From NCBI GenBank assembly GCA_013813715.1, contig JACCRF010000077.1:19316-83315 (forward strand): 64,000 bases of DNA, given 5' to 3'. The position numbers and the translations under genes were made by a program. The first letter of the stretch is position 1; each line of letters starts with the position of its first letter. This stretch comes from Gemmatimonadaceae bacterium (lineage in GTDB: Bacteria; Gemmatimonadota; Gemmatimonadetes; Gemmatimonadales; Gemmatimonadaceae). Under the pieces are notes generated by a model. The model had not been told where the DNA came from. It searched no databases and worked only from the letters and a program-made list of their open reading frames with translations. Positions 1-9,765 of this stretch are shown in pieces.

Positions 1-983
1 CACCTCCAATGTCCAAGCGGACAGCGCTGCGGGCCGTGCCGGTGACACGGACGGCATGCGAGACCGCGATGACCCGCCGCGACGGAATGTGGAGCGAGCG
101 GGCCAAATCCGAACTCGGGAACGGTCGGCCCGAAGATTGTTACCGTCGGAGTGCCCATCGCTGACGCCAGGTGCTGCGGTGCCGAATCGTTCGCGACCAG
201 CACCGCTCCCCTTCGTATCAGCTCCGCCGCGGCGAGCAAGCCGCAGCGGCCGGCAGCGTTGAGACCGCTGCCCGGAGGGAGTTGCGCGAGAATCGCGTCG
301 CCGCCGGCCGAATCATCAGCGCCTCCGACAATTACCACATCGGCGAGCGGTGCGATGCGCGTGGCGAGCTCCGGGTATAAGGGCCACCGCTTCGTGCCCC
401 ACACGCTGCCGGGCGCGAGCACCACTAACCTCCGCGAGGAATTCGGCGAATGCTGCGCGAGAAGCGCATCGACGGCGGCGCGATCGGCGTCCGACGGGTA
501 GAGCCGGGGAGCGACCTGCTGCGGCTCCGGCTGATCGGCGCATTCCTCCATCGAAAGCCACCAGAGTCGCTCGGCGTGATGGCGCTCCGCACGGTAGGTG
601 ACCCGCTTCGTGTAGAGGCTACGACCTTGCGACGTATCGAAGCCGATGCGGTTCGGGATGCGGGCCGCGGTCACCAGCAGCGCGCTCCGCACCGATCCCT
701 GCGCCATGTATGCGTCCGTGTAGAAGTCGCCAGTGCCAGTCGTGGTGGACAATCCCGCTTGTCGGACGCGCGAGACGGTCCTGGCGAAGCCCGGCAGCCC
801 CTTGTCCGCTCGCCGTTTGTCGTAAGGAATGGCGTTTCTGATTTCTGGATTGTTGGCGAGAATCGCGGCGCCCTGTGGCGTTGTCAGCACGTCGACCGGC
901 CCGCGCCGCGCGAGCTCCGCAATGAGGGGAGTCGACAGGATCACATCACCGAGAAAGCTCGTTTGTACAACGAGCGAGGTCAC
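1..983 (-). CDS. ADP-heptose:LPS heptosyltransferase (GT9), 3' end beyond window
   Basis: I translated this minus-strand frame by hand; it is open from a GTG at 983 to the left edge (327 codons) and its C-terminus is missing. The N-terminus MTSLVVQTSFLGDVILSTPL is typical of the GT9 family of lipopolysaccharide heptosyltransferases. Further family motifs are APGSVWGTKRWP in the middle and NDSAPQHLASAMGTPTVTIF near the donor-binding C-terminal domain, followed by a CRPCHRHGPQRCPLG segment seen in WaaF/RfaF-like proteins. The enzyme would add heptose to the LPS inner core at the cytoplasmic face of the inner membrane. It begins 3 bases after the lepA stop, so it is probably cotranscribed with lepA. 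Family assignment is firm. Which heptose is added, and the symbol (waaF is closest), are inference. Confidence 0.88.
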   Translation of the reverse strand, partial: MTSLVVQTSFLGDVILSTPLIAELARRGPVDVLTTPQGAAILANNPEIRNAIPYDKRRADKGLPGFARTVSRVRQAGLSTTTGTGDFYTDAYMAQGSVRSALLVTAARIPNRIGFDTSQGRSLYTKRVTYRAERHHAERLWWLSMEECADQPEPQQVAPRLYPSDADRAAVDALLAQHSPNSSRRLVVLAPGSVWGTKRWPLYPELATRIAPLADVVIVGGADDSAGGDAILAQLPPGSGLNAAGRCGLLAAAELIRRGAVLVANDSAPQHLASAMGTPTVTIFGPTVPEFGFGPLAPHSVAAGHRGLACRPCHRHGPQRCPLGHWR

Positions 984-986
984 TCG

Positions 987-2783
987 CTAATCAACCTGGA
1001 GCACGGCGAGGAACGCCTCCTGCGGAATCTCGACTGATCCAACCTGCTTCATCCGCTTCTTTCCTTCCTTCTGCTTCTCGAGCAGCTTGCGCTTTCTCGT
1101 GATGTCGCCGCCGTAGCACTTGGCGAGCACGTCTTTGCGCAACGGCTTGACCGTAGTGCGGGCGATGATCTTCTGCCCAATCGCAGCCTGGATGATGACC
1201 TCGAAGAGCTGCCGCGGAATGAGCTCCTTCAGCTTGTCGGCGATCTTGCGGCCCCACTCGTAGGCCTTGTCGCGGTGGATGATTACCGAGAACGCGTCGA
1301 CTGGATCACCGTTGATGAGCATGTCGAGCTTGACCAGGTCGCTGCGGCGATACTCGAGAATCTCATAGTCGAGCGACGCGTATCCGCGGCTGATCGTCTT
1401 GAGACGGTCGAAAAAATCGAGGATGATCTCGCCGAGCGGGAATTCCCAGTCGAACTCCACGCGTGCCTGATCGAGGTAGGTCATGTTCCTGTAGACGCCG
1501 CGCCGCTCGGTTCCGAGCGTCATGATCGGCCCGATGTAGTCGGACGGCGCCATGATCCGCGCTTTGACATACGGCTCCTCGACCCAGTCGACCACAGTCG
1601 AGGACGGCATAAGCGACGGATTCTCAATCAGCTGCATCTCGCCGTCGGTGCGAAATACGCGATACTCGACGCTCGGAACGGTAGTCACCAAATCGAGCTC
1701 GTACTCGCGTTCGAGCCTCTCCTGGACGATCTCCATGTGCAGGAGGCCGAGGAACCCGCAGCGAAAGCCGAAGCCGAGGGCGGTGGATGTCTCGGGTTCG
1801 TACTGAAGCGATGCGTCGTTGAGCTGAAGCTTCTCCAGCGCATCGCGGAGCGTCTCGTACTGCTGGGTATCGGTTGGGTAGAGTCCTGCGAAGACGAAAG
1901 ACCGCACGTCACGATATCCCGGCAGCGGCTCGGGAGCTTTGTTGGTCGCGTCGAAGATGGTGTCGCCAGCGCGCGTTTCCTTCACCGACCTCACGTTGGC
2001 GACTACATAGCCGACCTCGCCTGGTCCGAGTTCGTCCGTTCTCACTTGTCTCAGCTGGTTGTAGCCGACTTCGGCGACCTCGTACACGGAGTCGCTGGCG
2101 CCGAAAGTGATCTTCGTTCCGACTTTCATTGTTCCATCCACGACGCGTATGCTCGGAATGGCGCCCCGGTAGCGGTCGTAGTATGAATCGTAGATCAGTG
2201 CGCGCAGCGGACCATTCGCATTGCCCTGTGGCGGCGGCACCTTTCGGATCACTTCCTCGAGCAGCTCGATGATCCCGATTCCTTCCTTTGCGCTGACGAG
2301 GAGAATCTCGTCCGGGTCAACGCCGAGGAGGTCGTGCACCTCCTGTTTGCGCTTTTCGGGATCGGCGCTGGGCAGGTCGATCTTGTTGAGGACCGGAACG
2401 ATCTCGAGGCCTGCGTCGAGCGCAAGAAAGAGATTGGATAGCGTCTGCGCCTGAATCCCCTGCGACGCATCAACGACGAGAATTGCGCCCTCACACGCGG
2501 CGAGCGAGCGCGAGACTTCGTAGGTGAAGTCGACGTGTCCCGGCGTGTCGATGAGATTCAGCTCGTATGAGCTCTTGTCGAGGGCCTGGTAGGTCATCCG
2601 GACGGCATTGAGCTTGATCGTGATGCCGCGCTCGCGCTCGAGGTCGAGCGTGTCGAGCACCTGGGCTTTCATCTCGCGTTTCTGCAGCATGCCCGTCGCT
2701 TCGATCAGCCGGTCGGCGAGTGTCGACTTGCCATGATCGATGTGCGCCACGATGCAGAAATTGCGGATGTGATCGAGATTCAA
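987..2783 (-). CDS. lepA: Elongation factor 4 (LepA), ribosome back-translocase GTPase
   Basis: A full-length 598-residue LepA, the usual length for the family. The G1 motif AHIDHGKST lies at about residues 13-21, the switch II DTPGH at about 80 and the NKID motif at about 135. The C-terminus carries the LepA-specific domain ending in [16 protein letters not shown], which reaches into the ribosomal A site. LepA binds stalled or mis-translocated ribosomes and hydrolyses GTP. The start is a TTG (TTG AAT CTC GAT); no ATG or GTG lies upstream in frame near the conserved N-terminus. The heptosyltransferase follows by 3 bases. The leader holds a short CCCGG/CCGGG hairpin (about 2802-2817) just upstream of the start. 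Identity is certain from the motifs. Confidence 0.98.
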   Translation of the reverse strand: MNLDHIRNFCIVAHIDHGKSTLADRLIEATGMLQKREMKAQVLDTLDLERERGITIKLNAVRMTYQALDKSSYELNLIDTPGHVDFTYEVSRSLAACEGAILVVDASQGIQAQTLSNLFLALDAGLEIVPVLNKIDLPSADPEKRKQEVHDLLGVDPDEILLVSAKEGIGIIELLEEVIRKVPPPQGNANGPLRALIYDSYYDRYRGAIPSIRVVDGTMKVGTKITFGASDSVYEVAEVGYNQLRQVRTDELGPGEVGYVVANVRSVKETRAGDTIFDATNKAPEPLPGYRDVRSFVFAGLYPTDTQQYETLRDALEKLQLNDASLQYEPETSTALGFGFRCGFLGLLHMEIVQERLEREYELDLVTTVPSVEYRVFRTDGEMQLIENPSLMPSSTVVDWVEEPYVKARIMAPSDYIGPIMTLGTERRGVYRNMTYLDQARVEFDWEFPLGEIILDFFDRLKTISRGYASLDYEILEYRRSDLVKLDMLINGDPVDAFSVIIHRDKAYEWGRKIADKLKELIPRQLFEVIIQAAIGQKIIARTTVKPLRKDVLAKCYGGDITRKRKLLEKQKEGKKRMKQVGSVEIPQEAFLAVLQVD

Positions 2784-3090
2784 ATGCGTTATGGCGAGTG
2801 ATCCCGGTGCATCCGGGAACGACCGTCAAATATAGCGGATGGGGAGCGATGTCCTCGCAGGCGTCGTCGCGTTCGTACTGGTACAGTTTGAATCACATCG
2901 AGTCAGTCTATCTGTTCCGAATCGGCAGCGCGATCTGAGGCAGTTGCCGACGCCTGCTCCGCTCACTCGTTTGTCCATGTACGAATCCCGGGTCATGACT
3001 TCGACGGGCAGCGTGAGCGTTGACCGTCTTGATCATGAGTCGAGACGACCGTCCCATGGTGGATACTCAACTATTGCGCGATGCTCGCGG
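2784..3090. other. Intergenic region upstream of lepA, no gene found
   Basis: About 300 bases between two minus-strand genes. I see no open frame with family signal, no tRNA cloverleaf and no repeat. It should contain the lepA promoter and leader, but I cannot point to convincing -35/-10 boxes. The only structure noticed is the small hairpin close to the lepA start. Confidence 0.5.
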
Positions 3091-3591
3091 CTAGCGTGAG
3101 CCCCTATTCAGGCGATCACGGTGGTAGACATCCGTAACCGCTACATACCCGGCACCCGGGTTTACCGAGTACCGAAGCGTCAGCTGCGTGTCCGTGAGCT
3201 CAACCTTGGGATCGGTCGGCGGTCCTTCGATGGGCAGGCCCATCGGTCCGGCGCGGAAATATGTCCCGCTCAAGTAATCCCAGCTCCTGACCGAATCCTG
3301 CGAGAAGCGGAGTATGTCGTTGGTGAGGACGTAGGAGCCGTACTCGCGCGATATGCTTCCGACAGAATCGGCCGGTAGCTGAGCGTAGATGCCGCGGAAA
3401 GAGCCCGTGCGTACGTAATGCCCGTCAACGGTGAACTCGAGCGTCCGGGAATATTGCCCCATCGGGCTCAACGGCTCCGTCGCACGAACCCAGCGACCGG
3501 CGAGCGTTTGCGAAGACGGTGCGAGGACGTCCGGCTGGCACGCGATGCCCGCCATGAGTAGCAGAGTGAGGCCTGGCAAAACAGAAGGCAT
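3091..3591 (-). CDS. Hypothetical secreted or lipid-anchored protein, lipocalin-like
   Basis: A 166-residue protein with a short hydrophobic N-terminus (MPSVLPGLTLLLMAGIAC) and a cysteine at residue 18 that could be lipidated, though the lipobox (GIAC) is imperfect. The rest reads as short beta strands beginning LAGRWVRATEPL and including FTVDGHYVRTGSF. This pattern suits small lipocalin-like periplasmic proteins, but no specific family is recognised. It lies 13 bases downstream of the DUF4384-like gene on the same strand, so the two may be cotranscribed. Function unknown. Confidence 0.6.
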   Translation of the reverse strand: MPSVLPGLTLLLMAGIACQPDVLAPSSQTLAGRWVRATEPLSPMGQYSRTLEFTVDGHYVRTGSFRGIYAQLPADSVGSISREYGSYVLTNDILRFSQDSVRSWDYLSGTYFRAGPMGLPIEGPPTDPKVELTDTQLTLRYSVNPGAGYVAVTDVYHRDRLNRGSR

Positions 3592-3604
3592 GTGTCCTCG
3601 ATCG

Positions 3605-4831
3605 TTACTGCTTCTCCGGTGGCGGAGCGTTCTGCCTCACCTGCGGCCGCTCGACGCTTCTCTCAATCCGCTGCGGTGCCGCCTGAGCACGCGGCTCATT
3701 CCGCACTTCCACACGCGCGGGCGTCGGCGGCACGTAGCGGGGTTCCGACCGTGGTTCGGGCCGGACGTAAACGCGGGGCTCCGACGGCATCGGACGCGAC
3801 GGCTCGGCTCGGGGCTCCGGACGAACGTTGATCCGCGGCTGCGTCTCCATCCGCGGCCACTCCTTGCCATGCGCGCGAGCACGCACCTCAGCGGCACGTC
3901 GTTCAGTAGCCGCACGCTCGGCGCGGTCGTTGGAAGGGAACCTTCCCTCTACCGGCACGGGCTCGAGCGGAACACTCGGAACCACCGGGTCGCGCACGAG
4001 CGGCTTCGGGCGCATGCCAAGGCGAGGCCTCGGACCTGACGGACTGCCAGGCGTCTGCGGCCGGCCGATGATGACCGGACCGCCGTATGCGTTACCGTAG
4101 TAACCCGGCCAGTAGTGTCCGCTGCCGTAGTATCCCGGCCCGTAGTACGCCACGCCGTACGACTGGCAATAGTAATTGTGCCGAATCCCGAAGGCGGAGA
4201 CGCACAGGTCGTAGTAGTCCGATCCGTAATAACCGGCGTAGCGGTTCGCATAACGGCTGCGGTCGCGGTCGGAGTAGAGCTCATACGCCACGTAATCGAG
4301 CGAGAAGTCGGCGTAAGTCGAGAGAGTGCGCGCGATGAAGTTGTTGACGATCGCGAAGGGATCGCCGTACCGCGACGTCGCGAGCCGCGCGGTGTTCCAT
4401 TGCGAGCCAGTCGAGTAGTAGCGGAAGTCGAACCTCTCGTACGAGGCGATCGCAAATACGAAGCCCATTCCACGCGACTCGGTCAGGTGGAAGGCGCGAT
4501 CCCCACTGTAGGGAATCTGATCGTTCACGAGCCGCGCCTGGTCGTATTGACGCTGCTCTGTGGGACGCCTGGGATAGAGCACACGGAGCTCGCCATCGGT
4601 CGTCACGCGCACCACCGTGACATACGCACCGTGCTCCGAGGCGAAATAGGGGCGGATCCGGTCGCCAAATTCGTACGTTGCCTGATCGAGCCAGAGGTCC
4701 ACTGCGGGGGCAGCTTGCCGCTCACGTACGATGTCCCGAACGGCCGACCGATCGTAATCCTGGGCTCCCGCAACTCCGGCGAGCATGCTCACGAGCGCGC
4801 CCGACAGGGTTAACCCTCGCACGATTCTCAT
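3605..4831 (-). CDS. Secreted DUF4384-like protein with low-complexity C-terminus
   Basis: A 408-residue protein with a clear signal peptide (MRIVRGLTLSGALVSMLAGVAGAQ). Residues about 40-150 (VDLWLDQATYEFGDRIRPYF, then a VTVVRVTTDGELRVLYPRRP stretch) match the pattern of DUF4384 domains, which occur in secreted bacterial proteins and sometimes next to kinases. A Tyr/Gly-rich segment (about 195-250, with repeats such as YYGPGYYGSGHYWPGYYG) follows, then a Pro/Arg/Glu-rich tail with repeated RPEPR and EPR units to the end. The tail is probably disordered and may interact with the cell wall or LPS. It starts 55 bases from the divergent mfd gene. The molecular role is unknown. Confidence 0.72.
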   Translation of the reverse strand: MRIVRGLTLSGALVSMLAGVAGAQDYDRSAVRDIVRERQAAPAVDLWLDQATYEFGDRIRPYFASEHGAYVTVVRVTTDGELRVLYPRRPTEQRQYDQARLVNDQIPYSGDRAFHLTESRGMGFVFAIASYERFDFRYYSTGSQWNTARLATSRYGDPFAIVNNFIARTLSTYADFSLDYVAYELYSDRDRSRYANRYAGYYGSDYYDLCVSAFGIRHNYYCQSYGVAYYGPGYYGSGHYWPGYYGNAYGGPVIIGRPQTPGSPSGPRPRLGMRPKPLVRDPVVPSVPLEPVPVEGRFPSNDRAERAATERRAAEVRARAHGKEWPRMETQPRINVRPEPRAEPSRPMPSEPRVYVRPEPRSEPRYVPPTPARVEVRNEPRAQAAPQRIERSVERPQVRQNAPPPEKQ

Positions 4832-4886
4832 TTGTGTCTCCGGATGACGGCCAGGTCGCTACCCCGCGGCCCTTCGTTACTATAGC

Positions 4887-7800
4887 TTGCGCGCAGTGTC
4901 CCTGCCAGCTCTTCTGGAGGCGATTGAGGCGGTACCCGAGTTTGCCGAGCTCGTCGCTTCTTTGCCTCCGCTCAATATCCGTTTACACGCCTCCGGGCTT
5001 CCAGGTTCCAGCGACGCCGTCGCCGTAGCTGGGCTGACGCGCGCGACATCCGGCCGGTTTTTCGTCGTGATCGCCGAGAGTGTCGCAGGCGCCGAGCGGT
5101 GGCTCGCCGATCTCGAGTCGCTCGGCGACGCTGGCTTCGTCGCGTTCTACCCGCCGCGCGAAGGTTTCGGCGAGGCAGAGCCGCACGCCGAGGTGGCCGG
5201 CGAGCGCGTCGAGACCCTCGAGCGGCTCGGCCGTGGCGAGATTCGCGTTCTCCTCACAACGGCGCGGGCGCTCCTCGAGCGCACGCAGCTCCCGCGGGCG
5301 CTCGCGTCGACGCGTCTCGAGCTGAGAAAGGGCGACACCCGGCGCCCGGAAGATCTCGCGGCGCATCTCGAGTCGATCGGATTCGATCGCGTACCAATGG
5401 TTGACGACGTTGCGCAATTCAGCGTGCGGGGCGGCATCTTCGACGTCTACAGCTTCGGGATGGCCGATCCGGTGCGTCTGGAGTTCTGGGGCGACGAAGT
5501 CTCGGAGCTGAGGCATTTCGACCTCATCACCCAGCGGTCTACGCGAGACGCCGATCTCGCGCTGGTGCTGCCGGTGGATGGACAGCTTACGGGCATCGCG
5601 GACGAGACCGAGCGGGTGTCGATCACCGCCCTATTTCCGCCTGACACAATCGTCGTGATTCCCGAGGACAGCCACGTCGGGCCGGAGCTGCAACGGACGT
5701 GGGACGAGGCGCAACACCATATCGACCTCGCTCGCCGTCGCGGCGAGGACACGCCTGGACGCAGCGAGCTGTACGAAACGCCCGAGGGAACTCTCCGCAC
5801 CATTGCCTCGCTCGGAATCATCGAAATCAGCGGCGCGCTGAACGGCAGAGAGACACGGCAAACGATCGTCAAAACAACGGACGCAAGCGGTAACGACACG
5901 CATATCCCTCAGAACGGCGCAGAGCCCCTGCGATTCCAGTTTCCGATTGTTCCTCCGGAACCAATCCAGCGCGACATGAATCGCCTGCGCGAGGTCGCGT
6001 CTGATGGAATCCCTACGATCATTCTTTGCGACAACGCCGGACAGGCCGAGCGGCTCGACGAGCTCCTCACCGAAGGCGGCCGGCCGGTTAGCGCTGCGCT
6101 CGCCATCGGAGTGCTTCACGGTGGCTTCGTCATTCCGCCCTGGGGATATCAATCGCGCGGGCTTCGCGTCCTCACCGACCACGAAATTTTTCGCCGCGAA
6201 CGCCGCATCCGTCGCGCGCGGCGGTATGCCGCCGGCACATCGATCGAAACACTCACGGCGCTCACGCCAGGCGACTACGTCGTGCATCTGGAGCACGGCG
6301 TCGGCATCTACCGGGGAATCGAGAAGATCTTCGTGCGCGAGAGCACCGTAGAGGCTGCCGTCATCGAGTACGAGGGCGGCTCGCGCCTCAATGTCCCACT
6401 GTATCGCATCGACCAGATAGAGCGCTTCCGCTCGGCAGCCGATATCTCCGCGGAAAGCCCGCCGCCGCGGCTCCACACCCTCGGCGGCAAGCGGTGGGCG
6501 CAGCAGCGCGATCGCACCCGGACGGCGATCAGGGAGATGACGGTGGAGCTGCTGGATTTGTACGCGCGCCGCAAAGTTGCGTCGCGGGCGCCGCACGTGC
6601 CGGACACTCCATGGCAGCGTCAGCTCGAGTCGTCCTTTCTGTTCGAGGACACGCCCGACCAGCGCACCGCGACCTCCGATGTCAAATCGGATATGGAGCG
6701 TCCGCGGCCGATGGACCGGCTGCTCGTCGGCGACGTCGGTTACGGAAAGACGGAGATCGCCGTACGCGCGGCATTCAAGGCGGTGCAATCCGAGCGGCAG
6801 GTCGCCGTCCTCGTGCCGACGACGATTCTCGCCGAGCAGCACGCGCGCACGTTCGGCGACAGGCTGGCCGATTTTCCGGTGACGGTGCGCACGATGAGCC
6901 GGTTCGAGACGCCGAAGCAGCAGGCCGACGTTATCAACGACCTGTCGTCGGGCAAGATCGACATCGTGATCGGCACTCACCGTATCCTGAGCCCCGACGT
7001 CAGCTTCAAGAACCTCGGAGTGATCATCGTGGACGAGGAGCACAGGTTCGGGGTGAAGCACAAGGAGCGGCTGAAACAGCTCAAGCTCGACACCGACGTG
7101 CTCACGCTCACCGCGACGCCGATTCCGCGGACGCTCCATCTGTCGCTCGCCGGCCTGCGCGACATGACGCTGATGCAGACTCCGCCTCGCGACCGGTCGC
7201 CGGTGCTGACGTTCGTCGAACCGTGGGACGACGAGCTGATCGAGGAGGGAATCACCCGGGAACTCGACCGCGGAGGCCAGGTCTTTTTCGTCCACAACCG
7301 CATCGACACGATCGAGGCGATCGCCGACCACATCCGCCGCATCGTGCCGCGCGCCCGGATCGACGTCGGCCACGGGCAGTTGCGCGAGCGCGGCCTGGAG
7401 GACGTAATGCGGCGATTCGTGGATGGAGAAACCGATGTGCTCGTCTCGACGATGATCGTCGAATCGGGCCTCGACGTGCCAAACGCGAACACGATGTTCG
7501 TCAACCGCGCCGACCACTTTGGGCTCGCGCAGCTCTATCAGCTTCGCGGCCGTGTTGGGCGATCTCACCGGCGCGCCAACTGCTATCTCCTCGTTCCCGA
7601 GACGGACCTCGACGAGGAGGCCAACCGCCGCCTGAAGATTCTCGAGCACCACACCGAGCTCGGCGCCGGCTACCGCATCGCGCTGAAGGACCTGGAGCTG
7701 CGGGGCGCGGGCAATTTGCTCGGCCCGGAACAGTCGGGATTCGTGCAGGCGGTTGGATTCGACATGTACCTGCGCATGCTGGACGAGACCGTACGGCGGC

Positions 7801-8267
7801 TGATGGCCGGCGATACCGCGCCCAAGCTCCAGCCAGCCGACGTCTCGGTTGACACGCCGTCATACCTCCCCGACGACTACGTCACCAGCCAGGACGCCAA
7901 GCTGGACGTCTACCGGCGCCTGACTCACATGATGGATACCGCGGAAATCGACGGGCTGCGCGCCGAGGTGCGCGACCGGTTCGGGCCTCTGCCGGCACCT
8001 GCTGCGACTTTTTTCGCTGTGGCCCAGCTCCGTCTGCTGGGCGGTGCCGCCCAGATCGAGTCCATGCTGCTGCGCGGCAATGACGCACGTATTACCTTTC
8101 GCGAGCACGCGGTGCCCAGCATGAAAGGGATCTCGGCGGCATTTCATGAGGTACAGTTCCAGGCGGAGGTGCGGCGCGCGCATCCGCTGTCGCTAAAACT
8201 GACCCGGCTGGGCGGCGCGGAGCTGCTCGATGGCCTGGTTCGCGCCCTCGCGAAGCTGCGCAACTGA
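4887..8267 (+). CDS. mfd: Transcription-repair coupling factor Mfd
   Basis: A 1126-residue Mfd, close to the usual 1100-1150. N-terminal UvrB-homology region (FYPPREGFGEAEPH near residue 90), then an RNA-polymerase-interacting CarD-like domain (LTPGDYVVHLEHGVGIYRGI, about 456-475), Walker A GDVGYGKTE (about 615), Walker B DEEH (about 716) and the C-terminal RecG-like motifs (YQLRGRVGRS), with a UvrA-binding-inhibiting D7 domain at the end. Mfd displaces RNA polymerase stalled at lesions and recruits UvrA. The first possible start is TTG at 4887 with GTG at 4896 as an alternative; neither has a clear ribosome-binding site. It leads a plus-strand run with two PPIases and pdxA. Confidence 0.97.
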   Translation: MRAVSLPALLEAIEAVPEFAELVASLPPLNIRLHASGLPGSSDAVAVAGLTRATSGRFFVVIAESVAGAERWLADLESLGDAGFVAFYPPREGFGEAEPHAEVAGERVETLERLGRGEIRVLLTTARALLERTQLPRALASTRLELRKGDTRRPEDLAAHLESIGFDRVPMVDDVAQFSVRGGIFDVYSFGMADPVRLEFWGDEVSELRHFDLITQRSTRDADLALVLPVDGQLTGIADETERVSITALFPPDTIVVIPEDSHVGPELQRTWDEAQHHIDLARRRGEDTPGRSELYETPEGTLRTIASLGIIEISGALNGRETRQTIVKTTDASGNDTHIPQNGAEPLRFQFPIVPPEPIQRDMNRLREVASDGIPTIILCDNAGQAERLDELLTEGGRPVSAALAIGVLHGGFVIPPWGYQSRGLRVLTDHEIFRRERRIRRARRYAAGTSIETLTALTPGDYVVHLEHGVGIYRGIEKIFVRESTVEAAVIEYEGGSRLNVPLYRIDQIERFRSAADISAESPPPRLHTLGGKRWAQQRDRTRTAIREMTVELLDLYARRKVASRAPHVPDTPWQRQLESSFLFEDTPDQRTATSDVKSDMERPRPMDRLLVGDVGYGKTEIAVRAAFKAVQSERQVAVLVPTTILAEQHARTFGDRLADFPVTVRTMSRFETPKQQADVINDLSSGKIDIVIGTHRILSPDVSFKNLGVIIVDEEHRFGVKHKERLKQLKLDTDVLTLTATPIPRTLHLSLAGLRDMTLMQTPPRDRSPVLTFVEPWDDELIEEGITRELDRGGQVFFVHNRIDTIEAIADHIRRIVPRARIDVGHGQLRERGLEDVMRRFVDGETDVLVSTMIVESGLDVPNANTMFVNRADHFGLAQLYQLRGRVGRSHRRANCYLLVPETDLDEEANRRLKILEHHTELGAGYRIALKDLELRGAGNLLGPEQSGFVQAVGFDMYLRMLDETVRRLMAGDTAPKLQPADVSVDTPSYLPDDYVTSQDAKLDVYRRLTHMMDTAEIDGLRAEVRDRFGPLPAPAATFFAVAQLRLLGGAAQIESMLLRGNDARITFREHAVPSMKGISAAFHEVQFQAEVRRAHPLSLKLTRLGGAELLDGLVRALAKLRN

Positions 8268-8303
8268 GCTGTCGCTCGAACTCACACTGACACTTCCGAC
8301 AAC

Positions 8304-9731
8304 ATGAAGAAAACGCTCATCGCCGCCGTTGCGGCTCTACTCGTATCGACCGGCTGCGATTCACTCAAGGATGCAATGTCGGCGCACGTTGATGTCGTCG
8401 CCAAGGCGGGTGACAGCGAACTGACCATCACGCGCATGGCGAATCTGATCGGCGCATCGAAAGCCCCGATCCGCAAGGACGTGGCGAGCGCAGTGGTCGA
8501 CACGTGGGTGAACTATCATCTCGCGGCGCAAGCGGCGGTGAACAACGACTCCCTAACCGACATAAAGGAGATCGACGAGGCGATGTGGGCGATGCTCGCA
8601 AACGTCAAGGCGAAGAAGTGGTACGACCAGGTCTCGAAGACATGGAAGGCCCCCGATAGCTCGACGGCCGAGGCCGCATACAACAGCGGCAACATGCTCG
8701 CGGCGAGCCACATCCTGCTGCTTACGCCCGATTCGTCGCCCGCGGCAAAGGCGGTTGTGAAGAAGAAGATCGACGCGCTGCGGGCCCAGGTCACGACCGC
8801 GAATTTCGCGGGGATGGCGCAACGCAACAGCCAGGATCCGCAGTCGGCGGTGCGAGGCGGAAAGCTGGGCGTCTTCCAGCGCGGCGCGATGGTTCCGCCG
8901 TTCGAACAAGGCATCCTCGCCGTGAAACCCGGCGAGATCTCGCCTGTCATTCAGACTCAGTACGGCTATCACTTCATCTACCGCCCGAGGTTTCCCGAGA
9001 TCCGCGCGGAGTACCTGCAGGCGATGCAGGCCGGTGGCATGCAGGCGGCGGAGAGCACGTATCTCGCCGGCATCGAATCTTCCTCGAAGCTCGAGGTGAA
9101 GCAGGGCACCGCGGCCACCGTTCGCGCCGTTGTCGAGAACCCTGACGCGCATCGTGCCGACAAGACCGTCCTCGCCACGTCATCCATCGGCAAGTTCACG
9201 GCGTCGGACCTGGCGCGGTGGATGGAGACGTTTCCTCCGCAGGCCGGAATCGTCGAGCAGGTTAAATCCGCTCCCGATTCGCTCATGTCCGTATTCGTCA
9301 AGAACTTCGTGCGTAACGAGCTGGTGCTGCATTCCGCCGACAGCGCGAAGCTCGGGCCCGATGCGAAGCAGCTCGCCGACATCCGCAAGATGTTCGGCGC
9401 ATCGCTCGTGACCGCGTGGACCGCGCTCAACGTCGATCCGAAGGGGCTTCAAACAGCCGCGTCGTCCAAGGCCGACCGTGCGAAGCTCGCCGCGCAGCGC
9501 GTCGAGGAATACGTCACCAAGCTGCTCTCCCAGCAGGCCCAGTTCGTGGAAATCACTCAGCCGCTGGAGAACGTGTTGCGTGAGAAGTACGACCACGACA
9601 TCAATTCGGAGGCGATTGACCGTGTCCTTCTGGAAGCGGCCAAGGTGCGGCTGGCGACCGATTCCACATCTGCGGCGGGGCAACCCAAGTCGGTGGTTCC
9701 GGTGCCGAACACGGACACGACGAGGCGCTGA
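8304..9731 (+). CDS. Lipoprotein parvulin-type peptidyl-prolyl isomerase
   Basis: A 475-residue protein with a lipoprotein signal (MKKTLIAAVAALLVSTGC; lipobox STGC, Cys18). A SurA-like N-terminal helical region follows, then a parvulin (PpiC) domain at about residues 130-235: ASHILLLTPDSS, GGKLGVFQRGAMVPPFEQGI and YGYHFIYRP are the family hallmarks. A long helical C-terminal segment completes it. It would assist folding of outer-membrane or secreted proteins from the periplasmic membrane face, like PrsA or SurA. It lies 36 bases after mfd and is followed after 34 bases by surA, so the three are likely cotranscribed. Confidence 0.9.
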   Translation: MKKTLIAAVAALLVSTGCDSLKDAMSAHVDVVAKAGDSELTITRMANLIGASKAPIRKDVASAVVDTWVNYHLAAQAAVNNDSLTDIKEIDEAMWAMLANVKAKKWYDQVSKTWKAPDSSTAEAAYNSGNMLAASHILLLTPDSSPAAKAVVKKKIDALRAQVTTANFAGMAQRNSQDPQSAVRGGKLGVFQRGAMVPPFEQGILAVKPGEISPVIQTQYGYHFIYRPRFPEIRAEYLQAMQAGGMQAAESTYLAGIESSSKLEVKQGTAATVRAVVENPDAHRADKTVLATSSIGKFTASDLARWMETFPPQAGIVEQVKSAPDSLMSVFVKNFVRNELVLHSADSAKLGPDAKQLADIRKMFGASLVTAWTALNVDPKGLQTAASSKADRAKLAAQRVEEYVTKLLSQQAQFVEITQPLENVLREKYDHDINSEAIDRVLLEAAKVRLATDSTSAAGQPKSVVPVPNTDTTRR

Positions 9732-9765
9732 AGAACGATCGCCAATGCCGAGGGTATGAGAGTCG

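Noticed and set aside
5631..7652. A 673-residue minus-strand open frame inside mfd
   Set aside because: It lies fully antisense to a certain gene, has no family motif and the composition of a high-GC shadow frame.
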